Source of the DNA: Corinectria fuckeliana
Lineage: Eukaryota > Ascomycota > Sordariomycetes > Hypocreales > Nectriaceae
DNA: 64,000 bases
Reading direction: 5' to 3'
Assembly (NCBI GenBank): GCA_019137255.1
Contig: WPDH01000261.1
Coordinates: 1-64,000, forward strand
The notes under the pieces were generated by a model. It was not told where the DNA came from, ran no database searches, and saw only the letters and a program-made list of their open reading frames with translations. Position numbers and translations under genes: made by a program. Shown here in pieces: positions 24,362 through 35,461 of this stretch (position 1 is the stretch's first letter; each line of letters starts with the position of its first letter).

Positions 24362-26163
24362 TCATGTTTCTGCTCCGTCTGGGGCGGAGCTAGTTGTTTG
24401 GGCACGGAGCGGAGGTCCCGCCTCCAACGGAGGGCCCGCCTCATCTCTTGGGAGAATGGGGCATCTGGTACATACAGCCAGAATCCCTGCTACAGCCGCC
24501 ATTGCGCAGCCTGTCACCCAGACGGAGGCCAGGGCCGTCACCACGGCGTCGAGCATCGCGACGTCTTTCAGGCCCCCGGCCCTGAGGGAGTGTCGGATCG
24601 TCTTCATGGTGTCCTGGGCGGCATCCTTGCCCTGGCCGAGCTCTTCGAGCTCCAGCTGGAGCCGACTGGAAAAGACGCTGAGCCCAATGGCAACGCCCAA
24701 GCACTGGCCCGCAGATCGAAGGACATAGATCATCGCGATGGCGTGCCCAGCATCGGATTTCTCTACCGTTGCCTGGACGCCGACTGACATGGCCGGGATC
24801 AAGACCCCCATCGCAATACCCAAGACCAAGGTGATTGAGATTAATGCCCCGTCGGGCATATCCTCGTCGATGAGTATCATAACGCCGAAGGCGACGATGG
24901 TTAGGCACCATCCGCTCAAGAGAAACCAACGATATTTGCCCGTCCGTGACACCATGATGCCCACCACAACAGCCATAGGAGCCACGGTCAGAGTTGCTGG
25001 GAGAGCCCAGACACCGGTGATTACGGGCGAAAAACTCTTGATCCCAAGGTAGAAGACGGACATGTAGTAGAGCACCATCCACATGAGAGCCCCGTGTATC
25101 GTCGTGTTGACAAACTGCAGAACGGTCGAGTAGTTGCGGAACACGCTCGGTCGAAACATGGGTTTCTTGGCAAGCCATCGCTCGAAGCCTCCCAGAGTGA
25201 CGAAGCCCATGGCTGAGACGGCCATCGGAGTGATCACTTGTGCAGACTTCCACGGGAATTGCGAACCGCCCCAGCTCAACGGCAGCAGGAGTGCCACGGC
25301 TGAGATGATAAAGAGAACGATACCAACCCAATCCACCTGAGCGAGTAGATGCCAGAAGCGCTCCTTAGGCTTGTCGTATCCAAGAAGGATCCATGCTCCT
25401 ATCACGCTTATGCCCAGCACTGGGAGGTTGACCCAGAAGATCCATCTCTACACAAGTCAGAACCCAACACGACCCAGAAAAGAGCATTTGGAAGCTCACC
25501 CAACCTATGTTCTCATTCTCAGTGAAGGCGCCCCCTAGGAGTGGTCCTCCAATGGTTCCCAGAGCCCACGAGATGTTTAGAAACGACACCCATCGCGTTC
25601 GCTGGCGGAGGGGGAACAAATCCGTCAGGATCACAGCAGATAGCGCCTGAGGCCCTCCAGCACCCGCCCCCTGGATCGTGCGGCCGACGAGGAGCACGTC
25701 ACTGTTCTGCGCGCAGCCACACACAATGGTGCCGCTGATGAAGATTGCCAGCGCGGCCAGGTAGGCGGGCTTGCGGCCGATGACGTGCGACAGCTCGGAG
25801 AAGATTGGCTGGGTGACCGTGGTGGCGAGCAGAAAGGTGGTGCCTAAGCTCAAGCTTTCGGCGACAGTCGCGTCAAGCTCTGATGCGATGGTCTTCGCGG
25901 AGGAGTCAGTATGCGCGCAGGCGTGCAGACGTCTGGTGGAAGGGGGTCAAGCGGAGGAGGCTCACCGGGAGGGTGACGCAGATGCAGGTTGCGTCGAATG
26001 CCTGGGTGAGGGTGACGAGGCTGAGGACGATGAAGATGAAGAGCTTTGATCGCTGCGTCTGCGTGTTCTCTTGGGCAGGCTGAGTATCGACTTGGAGCGT
26101 GGGGCTGTCCCCTTGGCCGGTTGTCTGGCTCTCTGGCTGCTTCTCAGGGGTAGGGGAGGTCAT
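24362..26163 (-). CDS. MFS multidrug transporter (14-TM, DHA2-like)
   Basis: Three exons on the minus strand, 26163-25966, 25892-25500 and 25447-24362, give 558 aa. Introns are 73 and 52 nt, both GT-AG, and both junctions fall between codons (VTLP-TIASELDAT and ENENIGW-RWIFWVNLP). A 45-residue polar cytosolic N-tail rich in Gln/Thr is followed by about 14 hydrophobic segments. The motif-A-like loop GRKP is at 105-108, and R137 opens the RTIQGAGAGGPQA motif typical of drug:proton antiporters of this family. These plasma-membrane pumps export toxic compounds or a cell's own secondary metabolites. No biosynthetic genes are adjacent, so self-resistance cannot be argued. The gene is divergent from the membrane protein at 26619. 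Confidence 0.9.
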
Positions 26164-26618
26164 GATGACTTCCTCAGAACTGACGCTTTTCTTTGAATGT
26201 GGTGATGAGAGTGATGATGATTATGGAGGAAGGACGAAGAGCGCACAGATTTGTCGACCAGGGCATCGGCACCCTCTCTCACCGTTATTAAGAATCCGCG
26301 GTAGAAGCAGCTGCATATGCAATGCGTCTTGATGACCGTCAAGGCAGGATAGCCTTTGTAACAACCTGCCCTCACGAAGTCAACAACATATCCCCAACAG
26401 AACCTTACAAACGCTCACGATCGCTTCGATAAGAAACTTTGATAACCGCAAGAAAGGATAGTATTTCATCCCCCCTCCCTCCAAAGGTTTCGAGGAAAAC
26501 GGTCTCCTTCTCTTCCTCTCGTCTGATCGCCGACATTCATCCTCGTTTTTTTTCAAGCGCACTCGCGCCCCTTTTTTTGAGCTCATCCAAGCCGGGGAAG
26601 CTCACCCAGTTCTCAACC
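26164..26618. promoter_or_regulatory. Shared divergent promoter of the MFS and TLC-like genes
   Basis: 455 bp separate the two start codons, so both promoters must lie here. The right part is pyrimidine-rich and extends as an open frame upstream of the TLC-like start (ATG at 26439), which reads as leader sequence. Shared control of the two membrane proteins is possible but not shown. Confidence 0.55.
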
Positions 26619-28748
26619 ATGGAAGCATACCAATCCTCCACGAGCGGCCCGATGCTCTTCTGCTTCTACGTCCTGTCCCTCTGCGCCTGGTGGGCGCTGT
26701 TCCCGGCCGTCGAGGGCATGGTGCGCTGCGTCAACCCTGCTCTGTACCACTACCTTCACCGCGAGCACCGCGACAGGAAGCTCTTCCCCATGGTCATGAT
26801 GCTCATGCGCATCGTCCTCGGCCTCGGCATCACGTTCCCCGCGTGCTCCTACGCCGCCCTCACCACCCCATGGGGCCTGGGCGAGCCGCTCTCGGCCGCC
26901 GGCGAGCTCTGCGTCGGGTCTCAGGCCACCGTGTGGGCGGCCGAGCTGGGCCTCTGGCTCAACTACTCGCACGAGCTATTTGCTCACCACATCATCTGCC
27001 TCGTCGTCACGGCCAACGTGGTGATGAGCCCCCCGATCCACCAGATCCGTCCGCTGTACATCTTCTTCGCGTCGCAGCTCGGAGACCTGGGGCCTGGGAT
27101 GATCACCGTGCTCAAGATGATGGGCATGCGCCCCGACTCGAGCAACGCCATGTATTGCGTTGTCCTGGCGTCGACTTCGTGGCTCGTCTTCTCCAAGGTC
27201 AGCACTGGGCTCTACTCGGCCGCCGCCGCCTTGCAGACGCCGTATCGCCTCGGCGACTGGGTGTGGACCTTTTGCCTCCTGTTCTGGGCCTTCTACTCCA
27301 TCTTCGGCGCGTACCGCAACCTGAAGTGGCTCAAGGCCATCAAGGGCAACCCCCTGCGCCCGTACAGCATCATCGTCGCCAACCGGGTGACGGTGCCCGT
27401 GTCGCATATCGTCTTGGGGGCGGCCTTTAGCACAACTCTGCTGTCGACCTTCTTTGTGTACGGCCTGTACCATTCGAAGGCTCTCACACCCTCCGACCTG
27501 ACGAAGCTGTGCTTCCTCGGTCTGCTGGGCGTGGCGTTGGGCCTGACCAGCGCCATGGGCATGAGGGTCGTGTTCCCAGTGAAGGCCTCTCAGACGGACC
27601 CCTGGGGACGAGATCTGTACCTTCACTACGGGATGCTCATCATCGCGTGGTGGGTTTACTATGGTGCCGGCTCGACAGCGGATGTCGGGAGGCCGGCGAT
27701 TCTGGGTGCTCTGGCTCTCAACGTGCCTCTCTTTCAGACTCTGGCCAAGGTCTCTCACTACATCTCGGCCAGAGACGCCGCAACGCACTGCCTGCCTCCC
27801 GACCCTGAAGACGATGACGAGAAGCCCATCCTGGTTGCGCCGGCCATGGCTAAGCTCGACGAGAAGGTGGTCAGGGGCCATCTCGGAATGGCCCGCGCCA
27901 ACCTGGCCATGTTCCTCATCTGCGTTGGGCTCTTGGCCTGCGACGTCCTGGACCTCTCCGAGGCCGGCGTCTTGGCCGTCGGGGCCTCTCTGGTGAGCCA
28001 GCTGGCCCGAAGTCCCGGTATGATCTACGATTCCCTGAGCGACTCTTGCGTTGCCACCTTCTTACACGCCCTGCTTACGAGCGTAGGGGTTGTCCTTGAA
28101 CTGTCCATCCTCGTCTACGAGATTGCCGCCCGCCAGCTGCGAGCCGACGACGCGTCCTACTCGGCCATCCTGTCGGACTACGCCCTCATCGCAGCCGTGG
28201 TTGCGGCTGGCTTCGGCGCCGAGTTCCTCTTCATGCGCCGGCGAAAGAGCGGCAGATCGACGCTGAAGACCACTGACACTGCGCCCAAGACCACGGAGAC
28301 TACGTTGAAGGTCACTCGGTCGACATCGAAGATTGTCGACGCGGCATCAAAGACTGCTGATGTTACGGTAGATACCATCAGCACCAAGCTGGAGACTGCA
28401 ACATGCGAGGCCCCTCCCACGAAGAGGAAGAAGGGCTCTGCTCTCTTCGGGCCCATGGGCTTCTCGTGTTTCTGCGTCTTCCTCGCCCAGGTCGCCGTGG
28501 CGTGGGAGGTGTATCGGTACGCCGGGCCGCAGGAGTTCAAGGACCCGGGCGTCGGCTTCGTCAACTTCCGCAACATTCTCACCAGCGGCACAGTGTGGGG
28601 AGTGGTGACGGCTGCGGGCTACATGCCCATGCTGCTGCTGAAGGCCATGGACATTGCGTCGGCTAGATCGTATGGAGGCGCCGCGCAGATTGGCCACGGG
28701 GGGGAGGCTGAACAATTGGAACAAGTGGAACAGGTCAAGTTGATTTAA
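26619..28748 (+). CDS. Large intronless multi-pass membrane protein, TLC-like N-terminus
   Basis: Single exon, 709 aa, starting at the ATG in CTCAACCATGG (26619); the open frame continues upstream as leader-like sequence. About 14-16 hydrophobic segments are visible. The first part (about residues 1-230) resembles a TLC (TRAM-LAG1-CLN8) domain: HELFAHHIICL at 118-128 followed by RPLYIFFASQLGDLGPGMITVLKM. TLC proteins act in ceramide synthesis or lipid sensing and trafficking in the ER. The second half has further membrane segments that I cannot assign. A Thr/Lys/Asp-rich, roughly repeating hydrophilic linker lies at about 547-597, before the last two membrane segments. GC content is high and there is no intron, unlike most neighbours. 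Catalysis is not implied: the ceramide-synthase Lag1 motif is not convincingly present. Confidence 0.75.
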   Translation: MEAYQSSTSGPMLFCFYVLSLCAWWALFPAVEGMVRCVNPALYHYLHREHRDRKLFPMVMMLMRIVLGLGITFPACSYAALTTPWGLGEPLSAAGELCVGSQATVWAAELGLWLNYSHELFAHHIICLVVTANVVMSPPIHQIRPLYIFFASQLGDLGPGMITVLKMMGMRPDSSNAMYCVVLASTSWLVFSKVSTGLYSAAAALQTPYRLGDWVWTFCLLFWAFYSIFGAYRNLKWLKAIKGNPLRPYSIIVANRVTVPVSHIVLGAAFSTTLLSTFFVYGLYHSKALTPSDLTKLCFLGLLGVALGLTSAMGMRVVFPVKASQTDPWGRDLYLHYGMLIIAWWVYYGAGSTADVGRPAILGALALNVPLFQTLAKVSHYISARDAATHCLPPDPEDDDEKPILVAPAMAKLDEKVVRGHLGMARANLAMFLICVGLLACDVLDLSEAGVLAVGASLVSQLARSPGMIYDSLSDSCVATFLHALLTSVGVVLELSILVYEIAARQLRADDASYSAILSDYALIAAVVAAGFGAEFLFMRRRKSGRSTLKTTDTAPKTTETTLKVTRSTSKIVDAASKTADVTVDTISTKLETATCEAPPTKRKKGSALFGPMGFSCFCVFLAQVAVAWEVYRYAGPQEFKDPGVGFVNFRNILTSGTVWGVVTAAGYMPMLLLKAMDIASARSYGGAAQIGHGGEAEQLEQVEQVKLI

Positions 28749-29301
28749 TCATGTATCGTCTTTTTTTTAATTGGCAGATTTAATCTACCGGATTTAATAA
28801 TTATATTTCACCTGCTTGCCTCGCTGCTCCTTTCCGCTTTCTGACAGCACATGATGAGCGCTCCATGTAAACGACTGCTCATCTACATACACGCTCACAG
28901 CAGCATCACCAGGAGTCCCGCGCCTATCGGCAAAATGCAGCCTAGCCGCTGGAAGTCCCAGGGATCGGCTCCGATATGGTCCATATCCTGACGACATAGA
29001 ACATCTGAGACATGGCATCCCGCCCACCTCGGCTGAAATGGCCCTTCCCTCATGATCAACTCCATGTGCCAGGCATCCAACGGCCACCGGGCCGCAACCT
29101 TTTTCCGCCCATCCGCCCCCCTGCTTGCGGTTGCTGCCAGCAGCGCGAATTGTCCCCGTCACAGGCGGGTTGGCTTGCACGGAGCAGCCGCGCTGGAAGC
29201 GTCGACTTCTCCGGGCGGTGCAGTTGCAATTTGCAGGGCCTTTACATGCTGGAATGAGACGTTGCACGGCGGTACACTTCTTCTCCCCGACGTCCCCGAG
29301 G

Positions 29302-29330
29302 CCTGATCCTGATCCTGATCCTGATCCTGG
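29302..29330 (+). repeat. (CTGATC)n microsatellite
   Basis: Four tandem hexamers CTGATC plus a partial unit. Confidence 0.8.
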
Positions 29331-30494
29331 GGCCCGTCATGGTCGCCTCGTGGCTGCCAACGCATCCATCGCTCTGTCGCAGCCTCCTCACGCGACCATT
29401 GCTGCTGCTTCGCTGTCCTGGGACGCGGGCCGTGGGGGGAGAGAAGGCGGCCGCGGATCAGCGCCTCACGTGGCGGGTGCGCCTCCGGAGCATCTTGAAC
29501 ATGTGGTCGCTGCGAGGCATTTGCACTGGTGGTTTTGGGATGCAATACATAGTAGTACATACATATTCTGCCTCGGCCAAATCTCCCCTGGTCGGTTCCT
29601 CCCACGAAACCGGGCCGTTTCGGCATCCCCCGCATCCAAGACGGACAGGCTGCTGTTCTCCGCATCACCAGCACCATCACCAGGCCAAACCAAACCCCAG
29701 CCTTGATCCCCGCCGTCACATGTGGCCCTCTCGCCTCTCCAACGTGCAAATAATACCTCGTCACCAGAAATCCCCCGGACGGTTCGAGGTCACCACGTAC
29801 CCTTCCCTCTCCCTGCTCGTGGGCCTTTCACCCGAGCACCATACCATCGATCCTGTCCCTTTTTGGGGGGGGGGAGGCTTATATTTCCCGTCCGTCTGCT
29901 GATGGAAGCATGGCAATAATTACACGCCTCCCCCCCTAAGACGCCGGCGGGTCAGCAGGGGATGACTACCGCGGACTTGGGACTGGAGTCGAACGAAGTC
30001 ATCTGGGGGGCGTGCGATGTTACCCCATACCCCAAGGCTCTGGACGCGGGGAAGGTGTCGAATGCTGCCGTGTGGGTGGTGGCAGGGGAACCGGAGAACT
30101 AGGCTGACGGCAGAGATGAGGTGATGAGAAATAGTCAAGAGTTGCATAGATTAGATGGTTGGATGATTAGGTGATTAAATGATTGGATCCATGTCACCGT
30201 CTGTACTTGATGGTATCGCGACAACGGCCAAGCTCCCGGCACCGTACACCAGTCGCCTGATTGATCCCTTGTTCGCATCCCGGGGCCTTGTGTTGCACCA
30301 GGTAGCAGACTAAGCCTGGATGCGAGGCGCGCGGCGTGGTCTGACCCGGTCGGCTTTCTCGCAAGGACTTGCATGAAGAGGATTAGAAGATGATGATGCA
30401 CCCGCAACGCCGCAGTTCTGAGGAAACACCTTTCTCATCCGTGACGTGCGTGCCCCGGCACTTGTGATAACCCTCGCGACCACCACGCCCCGAC

Positions 30495-30613
30495 ACATAC
30501 GACCATGGCCCTCGGAGAATACGGGATCCCGTCTGCTCTCCCAGAGTCAAGCCGAGGAGCGCTCGAGTAGTAGCTAGGTCGGAGACGACTAGCGAATGCC
30601 GAGTGTTGTATGT
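30495..30613 (+). rRNA. 5S ribosomal RNA (sequence-divergent isotype)
   Basis: 119 nt, the normal 5S length. The ends ACATACGAC and GTTGTATGT pair over 9 bp as helix I (one G-U), and they match the ACATACGACCAT start and TTGTATGT end familiar from ascomycete 5S. The other helices also close: CCTCGG with CCGAGG (II), GGGA with TCCC around the GATCCCGTCTGCTCTCC loop (III), GCTAGGTCG-GAGA-CGACTAGC (IV, one bulged G) and CGCTCG with CGAGTG (V). The internal control region (AAGCCGAGGAGCGCTCGAGTAGTA) is in the right place. A T5 terminator follows 7 nt downstream. Single dispersed 5S genes of several isotypes are known in filamentous ascomycetes. Retained pairing argues for a working gene rather than a pseudogene. 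It is transcribed by RNA polymerase III. Confidence 0.9.
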
Positions 30614-30619
30614 GATTTC

Positions 30620-30624
30620 TTTTT
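30620..30624 (+). terminator. RNA polymerase III terminator of the 5S gene
   Basis: A TTTTT run starts 7 nt after the 5S 3' end, and further T-rich sequence follows. This is the standard Pol III stop signal. Confidence 0.8.
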
Positions 30625-33615
30625 ATTCTTTTGTTCTTTTTGCTTCACTTGAGTTTTATTTTTTCTCATCTTATCCCCCTTTGATTGACCATGCTCTGTG
30701 ACCCGCCGCTCGTCTAAACGGGGGGGCGGATTGTGACTTGAGCAGTCTGGTTCCTTGTGATGCTAAACGCCTCACGATACATAAGTTCTCGCAGCTGGCA
30801 GTGATAGACGAGGGACGAATCTGAGTATGGAATCGACTGTGACGAGTACGAATGGAGAATGCCGTGTTGTTTTTGGTCGGGTAAAGTAGAGAGGGGACTA
30901 CGATGTCTAGAGTAACGGAGTGACAATAGTGACATTCTCCGCTATCGTCTTAGACTCATATACTCGAGAACGCGTGAAATGCCGGTGCAATTCTACATTA
31001 CAACAAGGACTTATCCGTTGACGTACGTTCATGGCCTCGTCCTGAATCTTTCAACCAACAGTTGGGTTGCGACACCACGGGCCGTTTCCACAAACTCCAT
31101 TGGTATATGGCTTGAAAGAGGCAAGTGCTGTGGCATATGAGCGGACTTGTACGTTTGGGCAGCAGGGGCATTACTGCCTCAGTTCCAAGCCCACCGTTTA
31201 CATTCAGTGCAGCGTTGATATCAAATACACCACTGCTGCTTCTATCTGCGATTGATTGCGTCCATCACTGTCAGGTTTGACAGGCCTCAGGGGGGTCTTG
31301 GGGGAAACGGATTGACTTACACGGTAACGACCAACCTCTCGTGAACGGAAAGCCGTCACGGACGACACCATCAATAAATCGAATATAACATATAATTAAC
31401 GCAGTTCTTCGTGACTCTTAGCTCGGCGATCTAACGTAAGCCATGTCAGAACAGACAGTTGCCGCTCCGGGTAGCTCTCGGCACTGAGATCCCACCACGA
31501 GCCCAACTCACGTGTGTGCCTCTCGGGGAGAACTTCCCGTCCTGCACGAGGCCTTCACACAAACACACGTGGCGCCGATCCCAAGTCCGTCAGAAGCCTT
31601 GCACCGCAGATCGCACGCCATGATGGAACAGTTAGTGCATTTTCCGCAAGGGCAGCTTCGGCGGGCAAAGGCCCAAGCAGCCTCTTCTTCAGCAGCTTCC
31701 ATCCCATGCAGTGGATTCCACGTGGTGGCCACGACGGGTGGATTGGAGCGTGGTCGGATACCAGAACGCAGACAAGAAGAGCGGTACATTGGCTACCGTC
31801 AGAGTCATGAGAAGGAACTTGCCCCCAAACGTATAGGAACCAATGCGCCGGGACTCCGGCAATACACCCCCCCCCCCAGGTTTGGCTCCGCAAGAGCAAG
31901 ACGGAACCGCCATCTCGGTTTGGCGTGTAATTTAGTCATGGGAGGTAAAGCGGAGGCGCCGTGGCATCTTCCCGTGCCCCGGTGAGAGCGCGGATGACGA
32001 CGGACGGCCAAGCCTCCCGGGCTTCACATCCCCTTTCGCCTTGGGACCGAGCCTGCGTCGCCATCCCGAGCGCCATTCCCCGGGGACGGATAGTCACTAG
32101 TTGCCAACAGTGTTGCCTGACGCTTCAGTTAAGGTTCAACCCCGGGATATCATTCCTTCACTTGGCCTCTTGACATAACGGAATTGGAAAAGTCTCTAGC
32201 CTTCCGCCCGACTCGCGCAAGGCCAAGTCGTCCGCAAGCTTGGTCAACGATGCAAGACAATTGGCTGCGTCTTGGGCCCCCTCGCCTGAGGTTGTTACGT
32301 GACATGTACGTACGCATGTGCATGTAGGTAATGTGACTAGCTGAGGTCTGGTGCATGCGGGTGATCGATAGTTGGAACCAGAGCGGTCGAGATCCTCTTC
32401 GGTGTTCCAGCAGTCTGGATTCCAGATCGACTCTTCTCCATTGCTCGAAGCCCCTGTTATGGATCGTGACTCGGCCCTTCTAGTCGGGCCCCAAGGTCCC
32501 ATCATCTCCTTGCCCTGACGTTTCGTCGTCTGGAGTTGGGCGAATGCACCTAATAAGAGCCGCCCTACGACGAACCCGGAATGTCCAGACACGCCCGAAC
32601 CAATGCGGATTTCACGTGTCGCTGAACTGCCGGCAGACATTCCCGCTTCGAGTAGGGCCCTGCAGTGTGGGTGGTAGCGCAAGGCCTTGGGCCACGGTGG
32701 GTTTTCCGGGCTGCAACCGAGTTGTGCTAGCAAGTTAGCTCTGGACGCCAGCGTCGAGCCTTCGAGATGGTTTGTTTTGGCTGTTGTTGTTGGTCTGTTG
32801 GAGTAGAACCGACGGCGGACCGACAGCGACCGGGCCCCACCCCGGAAACCCGCGGAAGCCATGCCGGACAGCAACAGGCGCTCCCATTGGCGAAGATGAG
32901 GCTTAGCACGGTTCACGTGTCGACAGAGGAGGTGGTACAAGCGGTACATCCTCGCGGTACCTGGCCGGTGGTTCGCATGGGCGCAGGAGCTAGTGACGGG
33001 GCTCGAGTCGGGGGGGTCCGTCCTCACCGGAGGTCAGAAATGTCAACCGCGCCAGGGAATATCGGGGCAACGGTTGGGAAAGGCGTTCCCGTAACAGCGC
33101 CTTCCCCTCTTGTTGGGGATTTTGATGTATTGGATATGTGGCCTTCGATACAAGCGTATGGGTAGGAAAAATCACACTTCTTTGCTACCTGTCCATCCTC
33201 AATAACCGTCATCGCACTCGTCCACGCAGCGAGCAATTTGGGGGCTTCTTCGGCGAGTATGAAATGTTCGGCACGTATGAGCGCGCAAGCGTGTATCCGC
33301 ACAATATAAGCACTGTAGATTAGTCTGTAGCGCAGAGCTTGGCGGAAGAATGGATGCATTGTCTTGGGCCTCATCTTCAGGCCAAGCCCTCCCCCCACTT
33401 TCCGATATTTGGCATTTTGCGGTAATATGTGAAGAACGCTGCGAGTGGTGGGCAATTACTTCGTGCATCAAGTACCTGGGATTTATTGATTAAATCCTGC
33501 ATTTGTTCGCAACGCCCCGGACCGTGACAACCGGCAGAATAGATAGGCCAATTACGCATTGTTTCGGATGGTCACCAGTGGATGAAGAAAATTTCGCAGC
33601 GAAACCGGAACGAGC

Positions 33616-33640
33616 AAAAAAAAAAAAAAAAGAAAAAAAA
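33616..33640 (+). repeat. Poly-A tract
   Basis: A 25-nt run of A with one G. It starts a cluster of simple repeats that continues to 34016. Confidence 0.85.
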
Positions 33641-33678
33641 GGATCGCAAGAGTGGGATGAATTATACAGTCGTCACTT

Positions 33679-33738
33679 GTGTGTGTGTGTGTGTGTGTGT
33701 CTCCCGTCCCTAATGGTAGTTGTGGTGGTGGTGGTGGT
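33679..33738 (+). repeat. (GT)11 and (GTG)n microsatellites
   Basis: A perfect 22-nt GT run is followed after about 20 nt by a GTG-repeat tract to about 33738. Confidence 0.85.
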
Positions 33739-33983
33739 CTTCCCCTCCTTCTCGTGAGAGCACCACCCAAAAAAAGCTGCCACCGCGTGATCATGAAGGA
33801 TTTAGTAGGGGGGGTGCTGGATGACGTGCCCAGGAGGGTTGTCCACATGCGGGAGAATTATTCTAGAAACTATGGCAGGTTGGCGACTCAACCCTCGTCG
33901 ACTCGTGAGTGTGCAGTGGGGGAACCTCTGATTGGCTGTCCTTATTTCTTCGATGTGTTGAGGTTTGTTGAGTGTGTGGTGGG

Positions 33984-34016
33984 TGTGTATGTGTATGTGT
34001 GTGTGTGTGTGTGTGT
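33984..34016 (+). repeat. (GT)n microsatellite
   Basis: A run of GT with two interspersed TATG units, the second long GT tract within 350 bp. Confidence 0.8.
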
Positions 34017-35447
34017 CTTGTTGAAGAGAATCTTACGCTAGATCTGAGGTACTCTCGCCGCAGCCGGCCTGTATCGGCGAATGCAACCCTTCTGTGACCG
34101 CTATGCCTCAGCGCACGTCAGCGTGCGTTCGGCGGTAAATTAACCCCCCACACCAAACCTTCGGCCCTTCCATCCCTCCAGGGAAAGGGGCTGGAGGCTT
34201 CGCAGGGAATCAAGTTCTGGCTCAGAGGAACCGGATGGAATTGAGTTGCGTCGGTCTGGCCTTCATCTCGCAAGGGGTTCTGTACTGTACGGTCGAGGCC
34301 ACCCAACGCAACCCGCGTGTAGTGCCATGCCCAGTCAAAGCCAAAAGCTCGTAAATCAATCCCCATCTCTGGGTATGTACCGACCGACACCGAGCTTCCT
34401 CCACCACCGAACAGCAAGGAATCGTCGTCGTTGGCAATTCGTCTCGGATGCATGTCCCTGCCAAGCAAACGCGGCATCTTCGCCCTGATCATGAGCCCGG
34501 TTTTGCCACAGGCCAATTTCAAGGCGCAGGCCCCTCGATGCATCCTGCGATGCCGTGTGAAGTCGGGAAGGATGGATATCCCATCTAAAACAGGTCTTCA
34601 TGAGACACGCTGCAGAGACATGGCCCGAGCCCCAACGCCCCCAGATTATGACGTATGTCACTCAACTCAGTCGCTCCTCTTCCCGCCGAGCTGTTCCCAC
34701 CCCATAATCGTGAAACCCCAGATCTCGATGTTTTTTGTGATGGTCGCAAAATCGACATACCCCAAGCCTTAAGGTTTGACAGCCTTGCATCGTTGACGCT
34801 GGTTGCCATCATCGTTTTTCGTTGATGACCGCCCTTCTTGGCCTGAAGCGAGCAGTCTTTACTGGTGAAGGCCATTTATTAGAGTAACTAACCACACACC
34901 GTCCACTGATCCAAGTTTCAGACAACGTTTCCCGTCTCGGCAACCCTCTCAAACGACTCATAACATAAGGTGGTCAATGTTGAGCAGCTTAGTTATGTAT
35001 CGGAAGCTGACATGACTGTGCAACTTGCCATTGCTGTCGACAGAAACCTCGCTCCGTTTGCTGCCAACGCGCGAACACGTCGACCCTCCTGCACCGGCCC
35101 GTCCATGCCACGCCCTTGGACAACCACCGTTCCTAAAAGTCGGTGAGGCTACCTACCTACTTACAGCAGTCACAAAAGCATTCGTAGAGTTGCTCTCGTC
35201 ACAAAATCCGCGGGTTTGGACGGTGGTAAACACGGGCCCGCCGCCAGCCACAGTAAATGAGGTCCAACCAAAGCCGCATACCCACCACGCATGACATCAA
35301 TGCCGTCCGGGTTTTCCACCCTGGCCGGTGACGTCTTGGCCTGCCGTGGTGTTGTCTGATGTCTCTGTCTTGCAGAGCCAAGCATGGTACCTACTTGTCG
35401 GGCGGTAGGTAGGTAGGTGTGCCCCGGGCGCATCTTCGGGGGGTCCT

Positions 35448-35461
35448 TACATAGTATGTAC
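35448..35461. repeat. Near-palindromic TACATAGTATGTAC
   Basis: The two halves of this 14-mer are inverted versions of the TACATA word that is scattered through the surrounding desert. Confidence 0.6.

Noticed and set aside
32158..33027. 289-codon minus-strand open frame in the desert
   Set aside because: No motif, uneven composition and no plausible promoter; this length can arise by chance in GC-rich DNA.
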